In this document: piece after piece, positions 9,583 through 21,776 of the stretch | Layout of the letters: each line of letters opens with the position of its first letter | How positions within the stretch are numbered: position 1 is the stretch's first letter | NCBI RefSeq assembly: GCF_018885265.1 | Contig: NZ_CP076538.1 | Coordinates: forward strand, 2,950,001 to 3,014,000 | DNA length: 64,000 bases | DNA from: Amycolatopsis aidingensis | GTDB taxonomy: Bacteria; Actinomycetota; Actinomycetes; Mycobacteriales; Pseudonocardiaceae | Reading direction: 5' to 3' | Position numbers and translations under genes: made by a program | Notes under the pieces: generated by a model | What the model saw: only the letters and a program-made list of their open reading frames with translations | Told to the model about the DNA's origin: nothing | Databases searched by the model: none

Positions 9583-10946
9583 ACGCCACTTTCGGGACGT
9601 CCAACATCGCGAACGGCACATTTGAGACATCTGACGTCTCGAACGCCACGTTCAGGGCACCGGTGCTGATCAAGGGGGCGCGGCCCTACGGCGAGGGCGA
9701 GCCGGTCGACCTGCTGATCGCGGACGGGGTGATTGCGGAGATCGGTGCCCCGGACCCGCCCGCGGGGGCCGAGGTGCTGGACGCGGCGGGCCAGGTGCTG
9801 CTGCCCGGGCTCGTCGACCTGCACACCCACCTGCGGGAACCGGGCAGGGAGGACGCCGAGACCATCGCCACCGGCTCGGCCGCGGCCGCCCTCGGTGGCT
9901 TCACCGCGGTGTTCGCCATGGCCAACACCAGCCCGGTTGCGGACAACCAGGTGATCGTGGAGCACGTGTGGCGGCGCGGCCGGGAGGTCGGGCTGGTGGA
10001 CGTGCACCCGGTGGGCGCGGTGACGGTCGGGCTGGCCGGGGAGAAGCTGGCCGAACTGGGCACCATGGCGGGCTCGGCGGCCGGGGTGCGGATGTTCTCC
10101 GACGACGGGCACTGCGTGGCCGACCCGCTGATCATGCGCAGGGCGCTGGAGTACTCCACCGCGCTGAACGCGGTGATCGCCCAGCACGCCGAGGAGCCCG
10201 CGCTCACCGTCGGCGCGCAGGCGCACGAGGGCGAGCGCGCGGCCCGGCTGGGCTACACCGGCTGGCCTGCCTCCGCCGAGGAGGCGATCGTGGCCAGGGA
10301 CTGCCTGCTCGCCGAGCGCGCCATGGCGCGCCTGCACGTGTGTCATGTCTCCAGCGCGGGCACCGTGGACGTGCTGGAATGGGCCAGGCCGCGCGCGGAC
10401 GGCAGACTGTCCGCCGAGGTCACCCCGCACCACCTGTTGCTCACCGACGAGCGGCTGGCCACCTACGACCCGGTCAACAAGGTCAACCCGCCGCTGCGTA
10501 CCGACGCCGATGTGCGGCGGATGCGCACCGCGCTGGCCGAGGGCGTGCTCGACTGCGTGGCCACCGACCACGCCCCGCACGCCGCGCAGGACAAGGACTG
10601 CGAGTGGGCTGCGGCCAAGCCGGGCATGCTCGGCCTGCAGACCGCGCTGTCGATCGTGGTGCGCACCATGGTCGAGCCCGGGCTGCTGGACTGGCGCGGC
10701 CTCGCCAGGGTGATGAGCGAACGGCCTGCCGAGATCGCAGGCCTGCCGGACCAGGGCAGGCCGATCGAGGCAGGCGAGCCTGCGAACCTGGTGCTGGTGG
10801 ACCCGGCGGCCGAATGGACGGTGCGCGGCGCCGAGCTGGCAAGCCTCGCCGCCAACACCCCCTACGAGGACATGCGGTTGCCTGCCGCGGTGACCGCGAC
10901 GCTGCTGCGCGGGCGGATCACCGCCAGGGCGGGGAGGATCATCTGA
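9579..10946 (+). CDS. pyrC: Dihydroorotase with repeat-derived N-terminal extension
   Basis: Cyclises carbamoyl-aspartate to dihydroorotate; class I zinc amidohydrolase. The [12 protein letters not shown] metal motif (about residue 80), the HAEE and CHVSSAGT histidine segments and ATDHAPHA are all present. GTG 9579 overlaps the pyrB stop by 4 nt. The first 28 residues have no counterpart in normal PyrC, which would begin at [14 protein letters not shown] (in-frame GTG 9663). They are encoded by a 30-bp tandem repeat reading N-A/G-T-F three times. Either translation includes this tail or it starts at 9663. Confidence 0.92.
   Translation: MNATFGTSNIANGTFETSDVSNATFRAPVLIKGARPYGEGEPVDLLIADGVIAEIGAPDPPAGAEVLDAAGQVLLPGLVDLHTHLREPGREDAETIATGSAAAALGGFTAVFAMANTSPVADNQVIVEHVWRRGREVGLVDVHPVGAVTVGLAGEKLAELGTMAGSAAGVRMFSDDGHCVADPLIMRRALEYSTALNAVIAQHAEEPALTVGAQAHEGERAARLGYTGWPASAEEAIVARDCLLAERAMARLHVCHVSSAGTVDVLEWARPRADGRLSAEVTPHHLLLTDERLATYDPVNKVNPPLRTDADVRRMRTALAEGVLDCVATDHAPHAAQDKDCEWAAAKPGMLGLQTALSIVVRTMVEPGLLDWRGLARVMSERPAEIAGLPDQGRPIEAGEPANLVLVDPAAEWTVRGAELASLAANTPYEDMRLPAAVTATLLRGRITARAGRII
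9581..9663. repeat. 30-bp tandem repeat at the start of pyrC
   Basis: Three degenerate copies start at 9581, 9611 and 9641 with an exact period of 30. The shared core is GAACGCCACTTTCGGGAC. Because the period is a multiple of three, the array stays in frame and encodes decapeptides of the type xNATFxTSDV. It resembles short interspersed repeats that I associate with Amycolatopsis-like genomes; that link is from memory. Confidence 0.75.
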
Positions 10947-11455
10947 TGGAGCGGTTGCTGCTGACCCTGCTGGTCGTGGCCTTCTTCGCACTGTGCCTGC
11001 TCGGCATGTGGCGCGGCTGGCGCCGCCAGGCCCGCACGCAGAGCGTCGAGTTCGCGCCGTTCCCCGAGGTGCCGGCCGAGCCGGGAACCCCGGTGCTGCC
11101 TGCGGCGCGGGGGGTCTACGTCTGCTCGACCAGGGCGGGCCACTGGCAGCAGCGGATCGTGACCAGGGGCGCGGGCGTGCGCAGCACGGCGGCCCTGCGG
11201 CTGTACCCCGGCGGGATCGAGGTGCTGCGCGAGGGCGCGCCCGCGTTCTGGATTCCCAGGGAGTCGGTGCTGGCGGCCACGGTCGCCAGGGGGATGGCGG
11301 GCAAGGTGATGGGCACCGACAGCCTGCTGGTGATCACCTGGCGGCTGGCGGGCACCGATATCGACACCGGGTTCCGCGGGGAGGACACCGACAGCTATCC
11401 ACAGTGGATCGACGCGCTGGGCGCGGACACTGTCGAGAAAGGAACACAGGAATGA
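10946..11455 (+). CDS. Membrane-anchored PH-like protein of the pyr operon (Rv1382-type)
   Basis: Protein of 169 residues with one N-terminal membrane segment (about 4-22: LLLTLLVVAFFALCLLGMW) and then a soluble beta-rich domain (RGVYVCSTRAGHWQQRIVTRG, ALRLYPGGIEVLREG, FWIPRESVLAATVARG) that looks PH-like. A gene in the same place between pyrC and carA (Rv1382) is conserved in mycobacteria and relatives. Its role in pyrimidine synthesis, if any, is unknown. Coupled at both ends: ATG overlaps the pyrC stop, and its TGA overlaps the carA ATG. Confidence 0.85.
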   Translation: MERLLLTLLVVAFFALCLLGMWRGWRRQARTQSVEFAPFPEVPAEPGTPVLPAARGVYVCSTRAGHWQQRIVTRGAGVRSTAALRLYPGGIEVLREGAPAFWIPRESVLAATVARGMAGKVMGTDSLLVITWRLAGTDIDTGFRGEDTDSYPQWIDALGADTVEKGTQE

Positions 11456-12571
11456 CGGCGACACGGGTGCCCGCGGCGCTGGCGCTGGAGGACGGCAGGG
11501 TGTTCCGCGGCGCCGCATACGGCGCGCAGGGCCGCACCCTCGGCGAGGTCGTGTTCTGCACCGGGATGACCGGGTACCAGGAGACCCTCACCGACCCCTC
11601 CTACCACCGGCAGATCGTGGTGCAGACCGCTCCGCAGATCGGCAACACCGGGTGGAACGACGAGGACGACGAGTCGGACCGGATCTGGGTGTCCGGCTAC
11701 GTGGTGCGTGACCCGGCGCGCACGCCGTCCAACTGGCGCAGCAGGCGCACCCTGGACGAGGAACTGCGCGCGCAGGGCGTCGTGGGGATCGCCGAGGTGG
11801 ACACCCGCACCCTGACCAGGCATATTCGCGAGCACGGCGCGATGCGCGCGGGGGTGTTCTCCGGGCAGGCACTCGGCTCGGACGAGGAGATGGCCGCGGC
11901 GGTGCGGGAGAGCCCTTCGATGAAGGGGGCCGACCTGGCGGGCGAGGTGAGCACCCCGCAGCCCTACGTGGTGCCCGCGCAGGGGCAGCGGCGGTTCCGG
12001 GTGGCCGCGCTGGACCTCGGCATCAAGTCCAACACCCCCCGGTTGCTGACCAGCCGGGGCATCGAGGTGCACGTGCTGCCGATGACCTCGGGCCTGGACG
12101 ATCTGCTGGCGGTGCAGCCGGACGGGGTGTTCCTCTCCAACGGACCAGGGGACCCGGAGACCCAGACCCACGCCATCGCGCTCACCAGGGAGGTGCTGCA
12201 GCGGCGGCTGCCGCTGTTCGGCATCTGCTTCGGCAACCAGATCCTCGGCCGCGCGCTGGGACTGGGCACCTACAAGATGCGCTACGGCCACCGGGGGATC
12301 AACATCCCGGTGATCGACGTGGCCACCGGCCGGGTGGCGATCACCGCGCAGAACCACGGGTTCGCCCTGGAGGGCGAGGCCGGGCAGCGGTTCGATTCGC
12401 CGTTCGGTACCGCCACGATCAGCCACTACTGCCCCAACGACGGCACGGTGGAGGGCCTGCGCTGCGCCGAGGTGCCCGCGTTCTCCGTGCAGTACCACCC
12501 GGAGGCCGCCGCGGGGCCGCACGACGCCGAGCCCCTTTTCGACGAGTTCGTGAGTCTGCTGGAGGCCGCCA

Positions 12572-12588
<17 letters not shown>
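11452..12588 (+). CDS. carA: Carbamoyl phosphate synthase small (glutaminase) subunit
   Basis: Hydrolyses glutamine and channels ammonia to CarB; supplies carbamoyl phosphate for both pyrimidines and arginine. The 378 residues comprise an N-terminal CarA domain ([34 protein letters not shown]) and a class I glutamine amidotransferase domain. The nucleophile Cys is in [12 protein letters not shown] (about 259), and the His and Glu are in [12 protein letters not shown]. The start ATG overlaps the stop of the preceding PH-like gene and its end overlaps carB by 17 bp. Confidence 0.97.
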
Positions 12589-15885
<3,297 letters not shown>

Positions 15886-15889
<4 letters not shown>

Positions 15890-16695
15890 GCGAGCGGTTC
15901 GGGCAGCGGCTGGCCGCGGCGGTGGCCGCCCGCGGGCCGCTGTGCGCCGGGGTGGACCCGCATCCCGGCCTGCTGGCGGACTGGGGCCTGCCTGCGGACG
16001 CGAGCGGCCTGGAGCGGTTCGCGCTCACCGCCACCGAGGTGCTGGCCGAGCGGGTCGCGGTGGTCAAACCGCAGTCGGCGTTCTTCGAGGCGTACGGCTC
16101 GGCCGGGATCGCGGTGCTGGAGCGGGTCGTGGCACTGGCACGGCAGGCCGGTGCGCTGGTCCTGCTGGACGTGAAACGCGGCGACATCGGCTCCACCATG
16201 GCGGCCTACGCGGCGGCCTACCTCGCCGAGGGGACGCTGGGGGCCGATGCGGTCACGGTGTCGCCCTACCTCGGCTTCGGGGCGCTCACGCCGGCGCTGG
16301 AGGCCGGTAAGGGCGTGTTCGTGCTGGCCCGCACCTCCAACCCGGAAGGGGCGGCGGTGCAGACCGCGCGGCTGGCGGACGGCCGCACGGTGGCGCAGTC
16401 GATCGTGGACGCCGCCGCGGAGCGCAATGCCGGTGCCGCCCCGCTCGGCGATGTGGGCGTGGTCGTGGGGGCCACGGTGGATCCAGCCGAGCTGGACCTC
16501 GGCGGGCTGGGAGGTCCTGTCCTGGCTCCCGGTTTCGGCGCCCAGGGCGCCACCGTGGCCGACCTGCGCCGGGTCTTCGGCCCCGGGCTGCCAGGGGTGC
16601 TGCCCGCCTCGTCCAGGGAGATCCTGCGGCACGGCCCGGATCCGGTCGCGCTCCGTGACGCCGTACGGCGTACGCAAGGGATTTTGGAAACTTAA
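15886..16695 (+). CDS. pyrF: Orotidine 5'-phosphate decarboxylase (type 2)
   Basis: Final step to UMP. The 269-residue protein belongs to the longer mycobacterial-type OMPdecase: [19 protein letters not shown] at the start, the catalytic Asp-Lys-Asp array in [12 protein letters not shown] (Lys about 97), and [10 protein letters not shown] phosphate-binding loop. It ends the pyrimidine operon. pyrD and pyrE are not in the window. ATG 15886 overlaps the carB stop. Confidence 0.96.
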
Positions 16696-16772
16696 GCAGC
16701 CGGATGGCGGATTCCGCTCGTCCGGCCGCAATAGCAGGCTGTCTGTTCGGCGCTGACCGGCCACCCCGCATT

Positions 16773-16802
16773 GTGGCCCGTACGCAGGGATCGGTACGGT
16801 CG
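16773..16802 (+). promoter_or_regulatory. Candidate promoter of the mihF operon
   Basis: TTGTGG at 16773-16778 and TACGGT at 16797-16802 are spaced by 18 nt in the 146 nt gap after pyrF. They would give a 5' leader of about 35 nt with the AGGAGG-like site before GTG 16842. The -35 match is only partial. Confidence 0.35.
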
Positions 16803-16841
16803 CGACACCCACCCAGAATTTGAGTACTACCGGAGGAAAAC

Positions 16842-17159
16842 GTGGCACTTCCCCAGCTCACCGAGGAACAGCGTGCTGCGGCGCTGGAGAAGGCCGCTGC
16901 CGCCCGTCGCGCCCGCGCCGAGCTCAAGGAGCGACTCAAGCGGGGCGGCACGACCCTTGCCGATGTCCTCAAGCAGGCCGATGAGGACGAGGTCCTCGGC
17001 AAGATGAAGGTGTCTGCCCTGCTCGAGGCCCTTCCCGGCGTCGGCAAGGTGCGCGCGCAGCAGACCATGGAGCGTCTCGAGATCGCCACCAGCCGCCGCC
17101 TGCGCGGCCTCGGCGACCGGCAGCGGAAGGCGCTGCTCGCCGAGTTCAGCGGCGAGTGA
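16842..17159 (+). CDS. mihF: Actinobacterial integration host factor mIHF
   Basis: Nucleoid-associated protein that bends DNA and is essential in mycobacteria. The 105 residues carry a long basic N-terminal helix (EEQRAAALEKAAAARRARAE...) followed by the H2TH-like core KVSALLEALPGVGKVRAQQTM and LGDRQRKALLAEF. It is unrelated in sequence to enterobacterial IHF. GGAGG lies just upstream of GTG 16842. The stop overlaps the gmk start, the same order as in M. tuberculosis. Confidence 0.95.
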   Translation: MALPQLTEEQRAAALEKAAAARRARAELKERLKRGGTTLADVLKQADEDEVLGKMKVSALLEALPGVGKVRAQQTMERLEIATSRRLRGLGDRQRKALLAEFSGE

Positions 17160-17785
17160 GCGACGCACGAATCGGCGCCCACGGGCCCCAGGGTGAGCCG
17201 GTGTCCGGGAAGCAGTCCCGGCACCGGCTCACCGTTGTGTCGGGCCCCTCCGGCGTCGGCAAGTCCAGCGTGGTGGGCGAGCTGCGCCGGCTGAACCCGG
17301 AGATCTACTTCAGCGTCTCGGTGACCACCCGCCCGCCCCGCCCCGGCGAGGTGGACGGGCAGCACTACCACTTCGTCGACCGGGAAGGGTTCCAGGACCT
17401 CATCGCCCGCGGCGAGCTGCTGGAACACGCCGAGTTCGCGGGCAACTGCTACGGCACCCCGCGGACCCCGGTGGAGGAGGCGCTGCGGGCCGGGCGCCCC
17501 GCGGTGCTGGAGATCGAGCTACAGGGCGCCCGCCAGGTGCGCGCCGCCATGCCGGACTCCCGGCTGGTGATGCTGGTGCCGCCGTCCTGGGGCGAGCTGG
17601 TCGGCAGGCTGACCGGCAGGGGAACCGAGCAGGACGAGGCGGTGCAGGCCCGGCTCGCCGAGGCGGAGCGCGAGCTGGCCGCCGCGGGGGAGTTCGACGC
17701 CACCGTGGTGAACGCCGACGTGCGGGCCGCCGCACGGGAGTTGCTAGACTTGATGACCGGCGAAGACGCCGAGTCTTCCCGTTGA
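17156..17785 (+). CDS. gmk: Guanylate kinase
   Basis: Phosphorylates GMP to GDP. P-loop GPSGVGKS lies at residues 30-37; the GMP-binding segment [27 protein letters not shown] and the [10 protein letters not shown] core follow. The N-terminal 20 residues are a non-conserved extension and an in-frame GTG at 17201 is a possible alternative start. GTG 17156 is coupled to mihF through GTGA. Confidence 0.95.
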   Translation: MSDARIGAHGPQGEPVSGKQSRHRLTVVSGPSGVGKSSVVGELRRLNPEIYFSVSVTTRPPRPGEVDGQHYHFVDREGFQDLIARGELLEHAEFAGNCYGTPRTPVEEALRAGRPAVLEIELQGARQVRAAMPDSRLVMLVPPSWGELVGRLTGRGTEQDEAVQARLAEAERELAAAGEFDATVVNADVRAAARELLDLMTGEDAESSR

Positions 17786-17813
17786 CCGTTCTGACTGTTC
17801 AGGAGTTGTGCGA

Positions 17814-18089
17814 GTGACCGCGATTACGCTGGGTACCCAGGGCGAGGCGTTGGAGGGCATCACCAACCCGCCGATCGACGACCTGCTGGACAAGGTCAGC
17901 TCCAAGTACGCCCTGGTGATCTACTCGGCCAAGCGGGCGCGCCAGATCAACGACTACTACGCGCAGCTCGGTGAGGGGCTGCTGGAGTACGTCGGGCCGC
18001 TGGTGGAGCCGGGGCCGCGGGAGAAGCCGCTGTCCATCGCGCTGCGCGAGATCCACGCCGGGCTGCTCGAGCACACCGAGGGCGAGTGA
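17814..18089 (+). CDS. rpoZ: RNA polymerase omega subunit
   Basis: Small subunit that promotes assembly of RNA polymerase. The 91 residues include [34 protein letters not shown], cut here in evidence only by the family consensus NPPIDDLL and [12 protein letters not shown] 17814 sits 8 nt after AGGAG (17801-17805); the in-frame GTG 17808 is too close. The C-terminus [18 protein letters not shown] is typical of the actinobacterial form. It overlaps coaBC by 4 nt. Confidence 0.95.
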   Translation: MTAITLGTQGEALEGITNPPIDDLLDKVSSKYALVIYSAKRARQINDYYAQLGEGLLEYVGPLVEPGPREKPLSIALREIHAGLLEHTEGE

Positions 18090-19321
18090 CCGAGCCGGAT
18101 TCCGGCAAACCTCGCGTCGTCCTCGGCGTAGGCGGCGGGATCGCCGCCTACAAGGCCTGTGAGGTGCTGCGTGGCCTGACCGAGTCGGGCCACGACGTCC
18201 GGGTCGTGCCCACGGAGTCGGCACTGCGGTTCGTCGGCGCCGCCACCTTCGAGGCACTGTCCGGGCATTCCGTGCACACCGGGGTGTTCACCGAGGTCCC
18301 CGAGGTGCAGCACGTGCGGGTCGGCAAGGAGGCCGACCTGGTGCTGGTCGTGCCGGCGACGGCCGACCTGCTGGCCAGGGCGGCGCACGGCCTCGCCGAC
18401 GACCTGCTGACCAACACCCTGCTCACCGCCCGCTGCCCGGTCGCGTTCTTCCCCGCCATGCACACCGAGATGTGGGAACACCCGGCGACCAGGGACAACG
18501 TGGCCCTGCTCCGCTCCCGCGGCCTGGTGGTCGCCGAACCGGACGCGGGCAGGCTGACCGGTGTGGACACCGGCAAGGGCAGGCTCGCCGACCCGCGGGA
18601 GATCGTGGACCTGGCCCGGCTGCTGCTGGCCGAGCCCGCCGCCCTGCCAAGGGACCTGGAGGGCCTGCGTGTCGTGGTCTCCGCGGGTGGCACCCGGGAG
18701 CCACTGGACCCGGTCCGCTATCTCGGCAACCGGTCCTCGGGCAAGCAGGGCTACGCGCTGGCCAGGGTGGCGGCGCAGCGCGGTGCGGAGGTAACCCTGG
18801 TGGCCGCGCATACGGTGGCCCTGCCCGACCCCGCGGGGGCGCGGGTGGTCGCGGTGTCCACCGCCGAGGAACTGCGCACCGCCATGCACCAGGCCGCCGA
18901 GCAGGCCGATGTCGTGGTGATGGCCGCCGCCGTGGCCGACTTCCGGCCGGACCGGCCGGCCGAGCACAAGATCAAGAAGCGCGAGGGCGAGCCGGATCCG
19001 GCCGTCACCCTCGCCCGCAACCCGGACATCCTGGCCGAGCTGGTCGCCGGGCGGCGCGCGGGCCAGACCATCGTCGGCTTCGCCGCGGAGACCGGGGACG
19101 AGCGGGGCGGGGTACTGGACCACGCCAGGGTCAAGTTCAAGCGCAAGGGCAGCGACCTGCTGGTGGTCAACGCGGTTGGCCAGGGCAGGGCGTTCGAGGT
19201 CGAGGAGAACGCGGGCTGGCTGCTGTCCGCGGACGGGGACGAGCGCCCCATCCCCCTCGGCAGCAAGGCGCAACTCGCGGCCGCCATGTGGGACGCGGTG
19301 GCGCGCCTGCGGCGGAACTGA
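18086..19321 (+). CDS. coaBC: Bifunctional phosphopantothenoylcysteine decarboxylase / phosphopantothenate-cysteine ligase
   Basis: Carries out two consecutive steps of coenzyme A synthesis. Residues 1 to about 185 form the FMN-dependent CoaC half: [34 protein letters not shown] and [10 protein letters not shown]. The rest is the CoaB ligase: [32 protein letters not shown] and the lysine-rich [11 protein letters not shown] site. The protein has 411 residues, the usual length. GTG 18086 overlaps the rpoZ stop. Confidence 0.96.
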   Translation: MTEPDSGKPRVVLGVGGGIAAYKACEVLRGLTESGHDVRVVPTESALRFVGAATFEALSGHSVHTGVFTEVPEVQHVRVGKEADLVLVVPATADLLARAAHGLADDLLTNTLLTARCPVAFFPAMHTEMWEHPATRDNVALLRSRGLVVAEPDAGRLTGVDTGKGRLADPREIVDLARLLLAEPAALPRDLEGLRVVVSAGGTREPLDPVRYLGNRSSGKQGYALARVAAQRGAEVTLVAAHTVALPDPAGARVVAVSTAEELRTAMHQAAEQADVVVMAAAVADFRPDRPAEHKIKKREGEPDPAVTLARNPDILAELVAGRRAGQTIVGFAAETGDERGGVLDHARVKFKRKGSDLLVVNAVGQGRAFEVEENAGWLLSADGDERPIPLGSKAQLAAAMWDAVARLRRN

Positions 19322-19342
19322 CCAGCGCGCACCGAATCTCGG

Positions 19343-19348
19343 TAGGCT
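19343..19348 (+). promoter_or_regulatory. Candidate -10 for metK
   Basis: TAGGCT (TANNNT) lies in the 74 nt between coaBC and metK and would give a leader of about 40 nt. No SAM-riboswitch fold could be recognised in this short gap. Confidence 0.3.
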
Positions 19349-19395
19349 TTCGGCAGCATCACCCAGCCGGACCAGCGAGGGAAGTGACGAGTCTC

Positions 19396-20598
19396 GTGAG
19401 CGCGTCGAACCGCAGGTTGTTCACGTCGGAGTCGGTGACCGAGGGCCACCCGGACAAGATCTGCGACGCGATCAGCGACGCGATACTGGACGCGCTGCTG
19501 GCCAAGGACCCGCGCAGCAGGGTCGCGGTGGAAACCATGATCACCACCGGCCAGGTGCATGTCGCGGGCGAGGTGACCACCGAGGCCTACGCGGACATCC
19601 CGGCGATCGTGCGGGACAAGATCCTGGAGATCGGCTACGACTCCTCGGCGAAGGGCTTCGACGGCAACTCCTGCGGGGTCAACGTGGCCATCGGCGCGCA
19701 GTCCCCGGATATCGCGCAGGGCGTGGACACCGCGTACGAGTCACGCCTGGAGAATGCACTCGACGAGATCGACAAGCAGGGCGCAGGCGACCAGGGGCTG
19801 ATGTTCGGCTATGCCTGTTCCGACACCCCGGAGCTGCTGCCGCTGCCGATCGCGCTGGCGCACCGGCTGTCCAGGCGGCTGGCCGCGGTGCGCAAGGACG
19901 GGGCGCTGCCGTACCTGCGCCCGGACGGCAAGACCCAGGTGACCATCGAGTACGCGGGGGAGCGGCCCGCGCGGCTGGACACCGTGGTGGTCTCCACCCA
20001 GCACGCCGAGGGCATCGACCTGGACACCGTGCTCGGGGCGGACGTGCGCGAGCAGGTGGTCGGCCCGGTGGTGCGGGACCTCGGCTGGGACCTGGCCGAC
20101 ACCCGGCTGCTGGTCAACCCGACCGGCCGGTTCGTGATCGGCGGCCCGATGGGCGACGCCGGGCTGACCGGACGCAAGATCATCGTGGACACCTACGGCG
20201 GGATGGCCCGGCACGGCGGCGGCGCCTTCTCCGGCAAGGACCCCTCGAAGGTGGACCGCTCGGCCACCTACGCCATGCGCTGGGTGGCGAAGAACGTGGT
20301 CGCGGCGGGCCTGGCCGCGCGGATCGAGGTGCAGGTGGCCTACGCGATCGGCAAGGCGTCCCCGGTCGGGCTGTTCGTGGAGACCTTCGGCACCGAGACC
20401 GTGGACCCGGCGCGGATCCAGTCCGCCATCACCGAGGTGTTCGACCTGCGCCTGGCTGCGCTCATCCGGGACCTGGACCTGCTGCGCCCGATCTACGCCC
20501 AGACCGCCTCCTACGGCCATTTCGGCAGGCCGGAGCTGGATCTGCCATGGGAGCGCACCGACCGGGCAGCCGCACTCCGTTCCGTCATCGGCAACTAA
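19396..20598 (+). CDS. metK: S-adenosylmethionine synthetase
   Basis: Makes SAM from methionine and ATP. Family signatures are [20 protein letters not shown] at the N-terminus, [12 protein letters not shown] hexapeptide region, and [17 protein letters not shown]. It has 400 residues from GTG 19396. GTG 19384 is in frame but lies too close to GAGGG (19377-19381), so the start is slightly uncertain. Its place after coaBC is conserved in actinobacteria. Confidence 0.96.
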   Translation: MSASNRRLFTSESVTEGHPDKICDAISDAILDALLAKDPRSRVAVETMITTGQVHVAGEVTTEAYADIPAIVRDKILEIGYDSSAKGFDGNSCGVNVAIGAQSPDIAQGVDTAYESRLENALDEIDKQGAGDQGLMFGYACSDTPELLPLPIALAHRLSRRLAAVRKDGALPYLRPDGKTQVTIEYAGERPARLDTVVVSTQHAEGIDLDTVLGADVREQVVGPVVRDLGWDLADTRLLVNPTGRFVIGGPMGDAGLTGRKIIVDTYGGMARHGGGAFSGKDPSKVDRSATYAMRWVAKNVVAAGLAARIEVQVAYAIGKASPVGLFVETFGTETVDPARIQSAITEVFDLRLAALIRDLDLLRPIYAQTASYGHFGRPELDLPWERTDRAAALRSVIGN

Positions 20599-20646
20599 AG
20601 ACAGTAGTCTGCGTCACACTCCATCAGGGGATGGGCGATTTGTTGC

Positions 20647-20652
20647 TAATGT
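20647..20652 (+). promoter_or_regulatory. Candidate -10 for the acyltransferase gene
   Basis: TAATGT ends 9 nt before GTG 20662, so the mRNA would be leaderless or nearly so. AGAC-AGTA-GTCT (20600-20611) just after metK could be a weak hairpin. Confidence 0.3.
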
Positions 20653-20661
20653 CCCGGCTTC

Positions 20662-21756
20662 GTGGCAGCCGTTCCCGAACTCGCCGTCCCCGAGGTGCGC
20701 ACCGAAAACGCCCGGAAGGTCACCACGCGGTACCTCAGCTGGGACGCGATCCGGGTGCTCGGCATCGGGGCGGTACTGGCCTTCCACGCCACCTTCCTGG
20801 CGCCGGTCAGCCTGGATGGGCTCGACCCGCTGCCGGCCCCGCTGCGGATGGACTTCCCGTTCGGCGCCGCGGTGCTGATCGTCGTCTCCGGCTACTTCGC
20901 CGCCATGACGATCGGGAAGCAGACCCCGCTGCGGTGGTGGGTGCGCAGGGTTGCCCGGTTACTGCCCGCATTCCTCGTCGCCGTACTGGTGATTTTCGTT
21001 GTCACCCGGTTGGCCGCCCCCGCCGGCTACCCGCAACCCAGCCTCGGTGACCTGATCGGCAACCTGACCCTGATGCACCTGTGGATCCCGCAGGTGCAGT
21101 ACATCGACCTCGCGCACTGGACGGTGCCGGTGCAGGTCAGCGCGTTCACCGCGATCGCGGTACTGGCGTTTCGCGGCAGGATCAGGGGCAGGGCCGCCAC
21201 CGGCGTGCTGTGGGCGGTGCTGCTGGTTCCACTGGTTGTGCGCGGGCTGGCGATGGCGCCGGGGGACACCCCGCCGCAGTGGTTGAGCGTGGTGATGGAC
21301 GGCAGCGGGCTGAACCGCTCGCACCTGGTGATCGCCGGGGTGGTCATCTACCGCTGGTCCCGGGGCCGGATGAGCTTCGCCCAGCTGTTCTGCATGCTCG
21401 GTGTGATCCTGGTGGCGCACGCCTGGCACCCGCCCAACGGGGACTCGGTGCAGGCCTTCACCGTCGGGCTGGTGCTGATCTGCGTCGCGGCCTACCGCCC
21501 GGACTGGCAGCTGCCCTGGCTCACCCGCCTCGCGCGGCCCCTGCAGTGGCTGGCAGGCATCTCCTACGGCGTCTACCTGATGCACTACACGATCGGCACC
21601 ATCCTCGCACTGCGGATGGCCGAGCTCGGGCTGGACTGGTGGACGTGGGTGCCCGCGTTCGCGGCCTGCGCGGTGCTGCTCGGCTGGGCGCTGACGGTCT
21701 GGGTGGAGCGGCCGGCCTTCCGGCTGCTCACCCGGCGACTGGCCACCCCGTCCTGA
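20662..21756 (+). CDS. Acyltransferase 3 family membrane protein (OafA/YrhL type)
   Basis: Integral membrane protein of 364 residues with about ten hydrophobic segments. The N-terminus YLSWDAIRVLGIGAVLAFHATF places the acyltransferase-3 catalytic His in the first helix, and FPFGAAVLIVVSGYFAAM is the second family motif. Such proteins O-acylate cell-surface glycans, lipids or antibiotics; the acceptor here is unknown. The gene stands alone between metK and priA and starts with GTG. Confidence 0.85.
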   Translation: MAAVPELAVPEVRTENARKVTTRYLSWDAIRVLGIGAVLAFHATFLAPVSLDGLDPLPAPLRMDFPFGAAVLIVVSGYFAAMTIGKQTPLRWWVRRVARLLPAFLVAVLVIFVVTRLAAPAGYPQPSLGDLIGNLTLMHLWIPQVQYIDLAHWTVPVQVSAFTAIAVLAFRGRIRGRAATGVLWAVLLVPLVVRGLAMAPGDTPPQWLSVVMDGSGLNRSHLVIAGVVIYRWSRGRMSFAQLFCMLGVILVAHAWHPPNGDSVQAFTVGLVLICVAAYRPDWQLPWLTRLARPLQWLAGISYGVYLMHYTIGTILALRMAELGLDWWTWVPAFAACAVLLGWALTVWVERPAFRLLTRRLATPS

Positions 21757-21776
21757 CCGTCTGGTAGAGAAGGGGC

